From assembly GCA_035293985.1 (NCBI GenBank), contig DATGLS010000045.1, positions 248,001-312,000 on the forward strand: a stretch of DNA of 64,000 nt. Reading direction: 5' to 3'. Both the position numbers and the translations under genes were made by a program. The notes beneath the pieces are model-generated. The model was not told the origin of the DNA. It did not search any database and was given only the letters and a program-made list of their open reading frames with translations. Below are positions 33,357 through 40,800 of the stretch, piece by piece. Source of the stretch: JAVDCA01 sp035293985. GTDB lineage: Bacteria > Pseudomonadota > Alphaproteobacteria > Rhizobiales > Xanthobacteraceae. How positions within the stretch are numbered: the stretch's first letter is position 1; every line of letters begins with the position of its first letter.

Positions 33357-33742
33357 GCAGTACGGGGTCGCGCTCGTCGCCAGCGAGGCGAGTCCGTCGC
33401 GGGTCGGCAACCCGACACAGCCGATCCGATTCGATCACATCGTGAAACCCGAAGATCCTGCGGACCCTATTACCCCGTGCCCTATGGTCAATAAATCTTT
33501 CTTCGAGTGTCTTTCTGCCGATCGGAAGCTGGGTTAGCATGCTGTCCGCTGCCAGGGGGTACTTGCAACCTGACGGCGCACGGCTGGGCAGGGGGTGGGC
33601 AAATAACGATCTCCGCGACTCCTGCAAAATTCAGCGATGAGCACCGCTCTGGGCGATCCCGGAGTGGCAATCATGGTTGAGTTGGCCAGCCGTGAAGAGG
33701 ACCCATGCCGAAACAAATGAACAGGAGATGGAGGCGACGACG

Positions 33743-35206
33743 ATGAGAGTTGGCTCTGAAAGAATTCCTCGACCCGCCAGAATGGCGGCTTTCCTAGTGG
33801 GTACGCTGACGACGGCTGGGTTCATGATGGCCACGCCGGCGCCCGCCACCGAGACCCTCACGCTCAAGACGGTCGTCACCGTTCCGGGCAAGATCACGAG
33901 CTTCGACATCAGCTTCGTCGACACGGCCCTCAACTATTACATCCTGGGCGACCGCACCAACAAAGGCGTCCAGGTGATCAGCACGAGCTCGAACTCGCTG
34001 GTGATGACTGCTGGCCAGGGCATCTTCGCGGGCGCGACCGGCAACAACAACACGTCGGGCCCCGACGGCGTCCTGATCGTCAGCTCGCATCGCGAGATCT
34101 GGGCCGGAGACGGGCCGAGCACGCTGCGATTCTTGTCCGTCGCAACCGGAGGTCAGCTCGGAAGCGTCAACACCGGCGGACAATTCCGCGTGGACGAGAT
34201 GTGCTTCGATCCTGTCCACCGCATCGGCTTCGTCGCCAACAACGCCGACGCCCCGGCCTTCATCACCGCGGTGAGCTATCCGGGCCATCAGATCCTCGGC
34301 CGGATCACCTTCGACGGCACCGTGCAGAACGGCGGCGGCATCGGCGTCAACGGCACCAACGGCATCGAGCAGTGCCAGTACAATCCGCGCGACGGAAAGA
34401 TCTACGTGTCGGTGCCGGAAGTGAACGGCCCGGGCGACAACTCGGCCCCGGGCGCCATCGCCCGCATCAACCCGGTCACCATGCAGATCGAGGCGGCTCC
34501 GCTCATCCCGCTCGCGGCGTGCAGCGGACCGCAGGGCCTCGCGATCGGTCCGGTGGTGGGCACCTTCGGCGAGATGCTGGCGGGCTGCAACGGCGCGGTC
34601 GCCAACGCCGCATCCAACCGCCCGACCGCACTCGTCGACGACGGCACCTCGGGCGGGACCTTCGGCAGCGCCGTATCGCTGTCGTGGCAGGCCGGCAACG
34701 ACATGGTCTACTACAACAGCGGGGACAATCACTATTACCTCGCCCGCTCGGGCAACAACTCGCCGGTCAACCCGAACCTGATGACCGACGGCTTCCGTCC
34801 GCATTGCCCGTCGGTGCCGGGCTCGACCTTGCCGAACGGCCAGTACGGCGGCGACATCTACAAGACCGCCAATACGCAGGGTGAGGCCTATGCGGCGGCA
34901 GGCTCGCAGACCTTCGCGGGCCCGCAAGCGCTCGGCATGGTCAATGCGCAGACCTTGGAGAACGATCCCGACACGATCACCGGGCTCGCCAACTGCGCGG
35001 CCACGGACTTCGGCGCCGGCGGCCAGGCCAATCCGCACGGCACCAATCACTCCGTCGCGGCGGACTCGGTCCACAACCAGGTCTACGTCCCGATCGCCAG
35101 CACGGCGTTCACGGGCCAGCAGGTACCGGGAATCTGCTCGACCGGCGGCGGCTCCGACACGACCGGCTGCATCGCCGTGTACCAGATCACCGGCAGCGAT
35201 CCGTGA
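33743..35206 (+). CDS. Exported beta-propeller-like protein, function unknown
   Basis: 487 residues. A signal peptide covers about 1-38 (MAAFLVGTLTTAGFMMATPA before PATETL). The mature part repeats blade-like units with a G-D/S start and Asn/Asp turns: DISFVDTALNYYILGDRTNK, GVQVIST, EMCFDPVHRIGFVANNADAP, QCQYNPRDGKIYVSVPE, MVYYNSGDNHYYLARSGNN, and DSVHNQVYVPIAS. This resembles secreted NHL/YVTN-like propellers, but no catalytic or metal site is recognised. ATG 33743 sits behind GGAGATGGAGGCGACG; ATG 33728 is an alternative. It has its own strong terminator and is flanked on both sides by decayed paralogue pieces. Confidence 0.72.
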   Translation: MRVGSERIPRPARMAAFLVGTLTTAGFMMATPAPATETLTLKTVVTVPGKITSFDISFVDTALNYYILGDRTNKGVQVISTSSNSLVMTAGQGIFAGATGNNNTSGPDGVLIVSSHREIWAGDGPSTLRFLSVATGGQLGSVNTGGQFRVDEMCFDPVHRIGFVANNADAPAFITAVSYPGHQILGRITFDGTVQNGGGIGVNGTNGIEQCQYNPRDGKIYVSVPEVNGPGDNSAPGAIARINPVTMQIEAAPLIPLAACSGPQGLAIGPVVGTFGEMLAGCNGAVANAASNRPTALVDDGTSGGTFGSAVSLSWQAGNDMVYYNSGDNHYYLARSGNNSPVNPNLMTDGFRPHCPSVPGSTLPNGQYGGDIYKTANTQGEAYAAAGSQTFAGPQALGMVNAQTLENDPDTITGLANCAATDFGAGGQANPHGTNHSVAADSVHNQVYVPIASTAFTGQQVPGICSTGGGSDTTGCIAVYQITGSDP

Positions 35207-35242
35207 TCGGCTGACGTCGATCTGAAACGACGCAACAAGACA

Positions 35243-35278
35243 GAGGGCGGCTGCACCGCGTGGTGCAGCCGCCCTTTT
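35243..35278 (+). terminator. Rho-independent terminator of the propeller gene
   Basis: GGGCGGCTGCACC and GGTGCAGCCGCCC form a 13-bp stem with a small loop, then TTTT. It starts 39 bases after the stop. Confidence 0.93.
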
Positions 35279-35471
35279 GCTTGAGGTGGATGCGTGTGAG
35301 CCGGCGCGGCCATCCTGCCGCCGCCAGTCACCTGCAGGCGCCGAGCAATATCCGCCCATTGCAGCGCCGGGGCCGTCTGCTAAGTGGTCGAGAGGTCATA
35401 TGGGGAAGGCGCGACCGACCCAGGTCGGTCATTACGGCCACAAAGGTTGTCGTTGCGTGGAGGTTGGGAAC

Positions 35472-36113
35472 ATGTCGGCTCGCTTCATCACCCAGGCGAT
35501 CGCGGCGCTGTTGCTGGTGGCATTGGGGGCGACATGGATCTCCCCCGCGATCGCGGAGCCTTTGACCACGGTCGATCTCAGCTCGCCGGCGATCCGCTGC
35601 GTCTTCTCCACCAGCCCGCACTGCAACCTGGACGGCACCACGACGGCCGGCGCCATCGCGATCCCGGGCATCACCGGCACCGCCGTCCTGCACACGCTGA
35701 CCTTCCCGGCCTTCGCCGACTCGGATGCCGCCGGCACGTATGGATACGAATATCGCTTCGACCTGTCGCAGGCGACGGCCGGGCCCACCAAGGCCTGCAT
35801 CGCGCGGCTCACCGTCGAGACCGGCCCGATCCGCAAACTGCCGTATACCGGCCGCCACGAGACCCTGTTCGACGTGTTCGTCCAGAACACCCACGTGGCC
35901 GGCATGGTCGGCGTCGCGTCGGCCGAGCGGTCCGGCAAATCGGTCACGTTCACGTTCGCGAAGCCGATCTGTCCCGGCGCTGGCGCCGACAAGGGCGAGA
36001 CCAGCTATTTCTTCGGCTTTGCCGCCGCGGCGAAGCCGCGCGAGATCACCGCCAAGGTGGAGCTCGACAGCGGCGTGACGCTGGATGTGGCGGCGCGCGC
36101 GCCGGCGCCGTGA
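35472..36113 (+). CDS. Exported protein of unknown function
   Basis: 213 residues with a signal peptide to about residue 28 (ISPAIAEP). The rest is predicted beta-rich, with three well-spaced Cys in the first two thirds (AIRCVFSTSPHCNLDG, TKACIARLTVETGPIR) and PICPGAG near the end. A disulfide-stabilised sandwich is plausible. It lies after the propeller gene and terminator, has its own start region (GGTTGGGAAC before ATG), and just before the second paralogue remnant. No family is recognised. Confidence 0.65.
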   Translation: MSARFITQAIAALLLVALGATWISPAIAEPLTTVDLSSPAIRCVFSTSPHCNLDGTTTAGAIAIPGITGTAVLHTLTFPAFADSDAAGTYGYEYRFDLSQATAGPTKACIARLTVETGPIRKLPYTGRHETLFDVFVQNTHVAGMVGVASAERSGKSVTFTFAKPICPGAGADKGETSYFFGFAAAAKPREITAKVELDSGVTLDVAARAPAP

Positions 36114-36152
36114 ATGCGGTGGCAGGTAAAGTCCGCCTGATGCGAGCGTCAG

Positions 36153-36277
36153 ACGCCGGCAACGACATAGTAGTCAACAACAGCGAGGATAATGATTACT
36201 ACCTTGCACGATCGGGCAGCAACTCGCCGGTCAACCCGAACGTAATGACGGACGGCTTCCGTCCGCATTGCCCGTCA
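36153..36277 (+). pseudogene. Short remnant of a second propeller-gene copy
   Basis: Nearly colinear with 34687-34812 of the intact gene: CCGGCAACGACAT, ACAACAGCG, CAACTCGCCGGTCAACCCGA and GACGGCTTCCGTCCGCATTG are shared. It covers part of the coding region that is deleted in the other remnant (32843-33356). Both ends run into unrelated, AT-richer sequence. Confidence 0.88.
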
Positions 36278-36361
36278 AACATTCTTGCTGATACGGTCGG
36301 CCATCCGGAGTGCGGTCGACCAGTAGATATATATATCTTTGCCCAGTCCTTCCGAGAGCGA

Positions 36362-37222
36362 TCATGGCTTTACTGCAATCACCCAAACGGAATCGTTGGT
36401 AACGACAATAAACTTACCATCATAGTTTCCCCGAACCTCAACTATTCTGCTGGCTGATTGTCCATAGTAACGCGATTGACATAACACGTTCAAATCAATT
36501 GACTCAATATGAGATAAGCTCGCACTATTAATGTCGAATAAAAATATCTCTAAATTCTGTCTTGTCAATTTAGCAAAAGCCACTCTCTCACCAATTTCAC
36601 TAATTGCTGAAAACCTCGGAATATCTTTGGATATTCTCTTGGTAGTTATTGAACAATTGCGAGGGTCCATCCTCCACAAATCGTCTGACGAATACATCAA
36701 AAACATGATCTCTCCGGACGTCTTTATGCAAGCAGCGGAAACTTCGATTGCAATGCCAGAATAGCTTACTTTTTCCAAGCAGCTTCTGAGTCCGCATATA
36801 GGCTGCCCATTCGAAGAGAACGCCACAAGAATCTCGGACTGAATCTCATCTGGTGAGGCGACAAGATTTTGATCTTCTCCATACCACACAAAAATGGCTC
36901 CTCTTCCGGCCAGTAAACCAGTCGGCTGCCCAATTGGCAGAATCTCTGAGGTCGTCGGGCTAAATGAGCGTACTGCATTAAACGACGGGTCTTTCGCAGG
37001 CGGGAAAGAGTATAGAGCGACCCTGTCCTTAGCTATCCAGCGGGCGTGACGAATATGAGGTAGCTCTACGGGATCCCATCGATTCCAATGTGCATCATTT
37101 ACGGCTAGAACCATCGCGTCGGAATGGCCCTCGATTATTGCCACCTGTTCATTTGCGTCGATATCAGCATCGACAATATGAGATTTTTGGTCACATTGAT
37201 GAAGAAGCCTAGGTATCAACAT
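36362..37222 (-). CDS. Candidate immunity or accessory protein of the RHS gene
   Basis: 286 residues, unrecognised. It starts 9 bases after the RHS stop on the same strand, the normal place of an immunity gene. It has no signal peptide or membrane segment, so a cytoplasmic site is likely, as for an immunity protein. The text has a recurrent beta-strand pattern with Trp/Tyr ends (RVALYSFPPA, GAIFVWYGED, EIMFLMYSSDDLWRMD, IFLFDINSAS, FIVVTNDSVWVIAV) that suggests a small beta-propeller. Its base composition is distinctly AT-richer than the window and like that of the adjacent toxin tip, which suggests joint acquisition. The immunity role is inference from position. Confidence 0.55.
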   Translation of the reverse strand: MLIPRLLHQCDQKSHIVDADIDANEQVAIIEGHSDAMVLAVNDAHWNRWDPVELPHIRHARWIAKDRVALYSFPPAKDPSFNAVRSFSPTTSEILPIGQPTGLLAGRGAIFVWYGEDQNLVASPDEIQSEILVAFSSNGQPICGLRSCLEKVSYSGIAIEVSAACIKTSGEIMFLMYSSDDLWRMDPRNCSITTKRISKDIPRFSAISEIGERVAFAKLTRQNLEIFLFDINSASLSHIESIDLNVLCQSRYYGQSASRIVEVRGNYDGKFIVVTNDSVWVIAVKP

Positions 37223-37231
37223 GACAGCACA

Positions 37232-40200
37232 TTAATTCCAGGGTGGAAACTCTTTAGGGTCGATTCCATATTTAAGCATGTATGGAATGCTCGCGGGGAA
37301 CATTGTCACGACCTGGCCCTTGTCGTCAACAACGACAGCCACCATGTTTGTCGGAGTATTTGGCATACCTCCATAGGTACCGGTAAAGCCAACGATATCT
37401 GGTATTTTTGCACCGGTCTGAATATTGAGAAAAACAACCGACCCAAACAGAATTTGATATCCAGGCCTGTTGCCAGGCGCTGTTGCTATTGGATTGTCAA
37501 TGATCTGATCAGCTAACTTGTTCAGCTCGGAAGGGCTAGTATACTCACCGATAAACTGACCCGCGTTGGGATCTCGCAATTGTGCATCGTCCCCATGCCG
37601 ATCGAGTATATGAGCTAAGGACCCCTTTCTGAACACCGCATTAAAGAGGTATCCAAATGCTGCGGTAACCGCACCGTTCTCGAACTTGCCACCGCCCGCG
37701 ACCGACGCCACGCCACCAAGCACCGCATTGGCAGCAAGGCTCCCAAAGTTGAAACCACGCGGATCATTGATAATTGGGCCGGCAGCCGACGTCACGCCGG
37801 CAGCGAGCGCACCCGGCCCGCACTTCCCACCTGATGCGACCGACGAGGCACATCCGACCAGAGCATGGCCAGCAATATTTGCAAGGTGCCCTTCTGAGAA
37901 CGGCACGAAAGTTCCGTGCGAACCGTCCAGTCCCGGTATGGCACCATCCATTTTTGCAGTGATATCGCCCACCGCGTTGAACGCGAGGGCAGTCAAGCCC
38001 GCGACTATGCCCGCTTTGAGCGCCACCCCAAGGTTTCCGCTTGTGACGCCCGAAACGAAGAATGCCGATGCCGCCGCCACTAACGGCGCGAACGGGGCGC
38101 ACACAAGTGACGCCACGCAGATCGCGGTCGCGGCAATCTGAATGAGATTCCCCAAGATTGGGACAGAGCGGAAGAGGTTCTGCAGCCCGTGGAAAAAGCT
38201 GCTGATGGCGTTCCCGATCGCCTTGAAGAAGCTGCACAGACCGAGGAAGCAGTACCCGTTCGGATCCGTGATCGAGAGCGGATTGTTGATGACGTAGCTG
38301 TACCGGTTCCACGCCTGCGCGTTCATCGGGTCGGGCACGAACGGATCGGCGCTCATCATGCGGCCGACCAGCGGGTCGTAGACCCGCCCGTTGAGGTGGA
38401 CCAACCCGACGTCGGCGAGCTCCTCCTGGCCCGTGAAGCCGCGCGAGGTCTGGCTGGTGATGCTGTCGGCGACGTCGTCGGTGCCGTTGGGGAAGCGCCG
38501 CTTGCCCCAGGCGTCGTAGGAGAGCCGCTCGACCACGTTGGCATTCTCGTCGGTGATCACTGCGATCGAGCCGAGGTGATCCGACGTGAAGTAGCGCGTC
38601 GATACCGTCGCGTCCGAGCGCTCGAAGCGCACGCCGACGAGCGCGCCGCCCACCATCAGGTACTCGTTCCACTGCGAGGTCGCGGCCTCGAACAGCTCGG
38701 CATGGATGCCGAACACGTCGAAGTAGAGGGTCGTCGTCCCCGCGGACGTGGTCTGCTTGAAGCGATCGTGGTTGGGATCGTGCGAGAAGAAGAGGGTCTG
38801 TGAGCCCTGCGTGATGCTCGCCGGCTTGTTGTAGGACGTATAGGTGATCGTGCGGCCGACGCCCGAGGTCTGGTTGCCGTTGGGGTCGTACGCGAAGGTG
38901 GTGCTGAGCGTGCCGCCCGAGATGCTCGACACCGCATGCGGCAGCGCGCTGCCGGCCGGCGGATAGAGGTAGTTGCCCACGTCCGACTTGGTGAGCAGGT
39001 TGCCGATCGGGTTGTAGCTGAAGGTCTTGACCAGCGCGGTCGGCGTCAGATTGACGGTCGACTGGGTCAGCCGGTTGAGGGTGTCGTAGACGAGGTTCTC
39101 GGACAGGCTCTCGTTGGCGTCGGCGCGGCTCGTGAGGTTGCCGAGCACATCGTAATTGTAGGAGAAGTTGGCGACGCTGTTGCTCGAGCCTGCCTGCGTC
39201 TGCAGCAGCCGCCCCGTGAGCGCACTGAAGGTCTGCGTGGTGACGAGCCCGTTGCCGGCCGTCTGCTGGGTGAGATGCATCTCGGCGTCGAACGTGTTCG
39301 GCGTCCAGTAGACCTGGCCGGTCGTCGGCGAGCTCAGCTGGCTCGCATAGCCGAGGGCCGTATAGGTGTAGCCGAGCGCAAAGCCGCTCGGGTAGTTGAT
39401 CTGGCTCAAGCGGCTGTTGGCATCGTAGCTCGCCGTGAACGTATAGGTCGCGCCGTCCTCGAGGGTCGAGGCCGTCACGGGCCGGCCGAGGCTGTCATAC
39501 GTGTAGCTGCGCTTGTAGCCGGCATCGGCGCCGGCCGTGATGCTCGCCGTGATCAGCTTGCCGATGGCGTTCGGGCCCGTGTCGTACACCCAGGCCGCCG
39601 TCATGTCGGGCTCGACCCGCCCGGTCATGCGGCCGATGAGGTCGTAGCTCCAGGTCGTCACCTGGCTCTTGGCGTCGGTCTGGCTCGTGACCTGGTCGAG
39701 CGTGTTGTAGGCGTAGGTCCACGCGCCGAGGTCGGGATCGTTGCTGGCGACCTTGCGGCCGCGCGTGTCGTAGGTCGCGGCGACCACGTTGCCGAGCGCG
39801 TCGGTGGTCTTGAGCATGTTGCCAAACGGGTCGTAGACGTAGGTCGTAGTGTTGTTGGCCGCGTCCTTGACCGACACCACCTGGCCCTGGCTGTTCTTGG
39901 TGACGGTGCGGGTCTGGCTCAGCCCATTGGTGTCGGTCGTGACGAGCCCGTGATAGGCGTGCTGGGTCGTGCTGTTGTCCGGGTTGGTCTCGGTCACCAC
40001 CCGGCCGAGCGCGTCATACGCGAATGACGTCCACTGCGGTGTGCCGCCGGAGGCAAAATACGGCCGGCTCTGCTTCAAGACGCGTCCGAAGCTGTCGTAC
40101 TGCTTGGCGACCCGGATCGTGCTAGCGTCGAAGCCTTGGGTGTCGCGCGCGATCTCGCGGTCGAGGCTGTCGAAGTAGACGATGCTGGTGGGCCCGTTCT

Positions 40201-40753
40201 GGGTCGTGCCATTCGACGCGTACGGCGTCGCCTGGATCAGGTAGGAGGCGCCGCTCACGCAGGTCGCGGTGCCGCCGTTGACGCCGCTGCAGAACAGATA
40301 GACCCACTTGGTCTGGGTGCCGTCCGGGCGGGTCTCCTGAGTCTTGCGGCCGAAGGTGTCGTACTGCCACGTGGTGGTCAGCCCGTTCGGGCCGGTGTGG
40401 CTCGTCGCCACGCCGAAACGCGCATCGTACTGGAAGGTCTCGCTCTGGTTCAGCGCATTGGTATTCTGGGTGACGAACTGACCCTTTGCGTCGTAGGTGA
40501 CGCTGCTGGCGCGCGTGGTGATGTCAACGCCGCTGGCCGAGATCGAGGTTTTGTTGCCGAAGGTATCGTAGCCGTAGTCCTTCTCGAGGCGCAGCGCGGA
40601 TGTGTTCGGCTCGATCACCTCCTGCGTCAGCAGGCCGGAGGCCGGGTCGTACTGGAAGGAGGAGCTGCGCGTCGCTGTGGTCTGCGCCAGACCCGCGCTC
40701 GACCACGCCAAGGCCACGCACGCGCCGAACACTGCCCCCGCGATCCGCCCCAT
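37232..40753 (-). CDS. Exported RHS/YD-repeat protein with C-terminal toxin-like module
   Basis: 1173 residues from ATG 40753, which has GGGAGGGG before it and a signal peptide (GAVFGACVALAWSSAGLAQ). Residues about 35-770 are YD repeats (GYDTFGNKTS, YDALGRVVTETNPD, YDLIGRMTGRVEPD and more). The RHS core is at about 770-832 (GFTGQEELADVGLVHLNGRV, MSADPFVPDP, NRYSYVINNPLSITDPNGY). A hydrophobic, Gly/Ala-rich pre-toxin region follows, with the linker GGGKFENGAVTAAFGYLFN. The last 133 residues (from FRKGSLAHILDRHG to the end) are encoded by AT-richer DNA and carry HILDRH and a late VVTMFP strand, like BECR-fold RNase toxins; the nuclease call is tentative. It follows the SpvB-like gene on the same strand. 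Confidence 0.85.
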   Translation of the reverse strand: MGRIAGAVFGACVALAWSSAGLAQTTATRSSSFQYDPASGLLTQEVIEPNTSALRLEKDYGYDTFGNKTSISASGVDITTRASSVTYDAKGQFVTQNTNALNQSETFQYDARFGVATSHTGPNGLTTTWQYDTFGRKTQETRPDGTQTKWVYLFCSGVNGGTATCVSGASYLIQATPYASNGTTQNGPTSIVYFDSLDREIARDTQGFDASTIRVAKQYDSFGRVLKQSRPYFASGGTPQWTSFAYDALGRVVTETNPDNSTTQHAYHGLVTTDTNGLSQTRTVTKNSQGQVVSVKDAANNTTTYVYDPFGNMLKTTDALGNVVAATYDTRGRKVASNDPDLGAWTYAYNTLDQVTSQTDAKSQVTTWSYDLIGRMTGRVEPDMTAAWVYDTGPNAIGKLITASITAGADAGYKRSYTYDSLGRPVTASTLEDGATYTFTASYDANSRLSQINYPSGFALGYTYTALGYASQLSSPTTGQVYWTPNTFDAEMHLTQQTAGNGLVTTQTFSALTGRLLQTQAGSSNSVANFSYNYDVLGNLTSRADANESLSENLVYDTLNRLTQSTVNLTPTALVKTFSYNPIGNLLTKSDVGNYLYPPAGSALPHAVSSISGGTLSTTFAYDPNGNQTSGVGRTITYTSYNKPASITQGSQTLFFSHDPNHDRFKQTTSAGTTTLYFDVFGIHAELFEAATSQWNEYLMVGGALVGVRFERSDATVSTRYFTSDHLGSIAVITDENANVVERLSYDAWGKRRFPNGTDDVADSITSQTSRGFTGQEELADVGLVHLNGRVYDPLVGRMMSADPFVPDPMNAQAWNRYSYVINNPLSITDPNGYCFLGLCSFFKAIGNAISSFFHGLQNLFRSVPILGNLIQIAATAICVASLVCAPFAPLVAAASAFFVSGVTSGNLGVALKAGIVAGLTALAFNAVGDITAKMDGAIPGLDGSHGTFVPFSEGHLANIAGHALVGCASSVASGGKCGPGALAAGVTSAAGPIINDPRGFNFGSLAANAVLGGVASVAGGGKFENGAVTAAFGYLFNAVFRKGSLAHILDRHGDDAQLRDPNAGQFIGEYTSPSELNKLADQIIDNPIATAPGNRPGYQILFGSVVFLNIQTGAKIPDIVGFTGTYGGMPNTPTNMVAVVVDDKGQVVTMFPASIPYMLKYGIDPKEFPPWN

Positions 40754-40800
40754 CGACCCCTCCCGCCCTCTGCGCAACCTGTTACGGTGAAACCAGCCGC

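Noticed and set aside
32557..37231. Genomic island bounded by an integrase or insertion sequence
   Set aside because: The region is patchy in composition and rich in remnants, but no integrase, transposase, direct-repeat ends or intact tRNA could be found.
37124..37516. 130-codon plus-strand frame over the RHS tip
   Set aside because: It covers the junction of two well-supported minus-strand genes and has no start region or motif of its own.
38936..40027. 363-codon plus-strand frame inside the RHS gene
   Set aside because: Antisense to the YD repeats; its own repetitiveness is only the mirror of those repeats.
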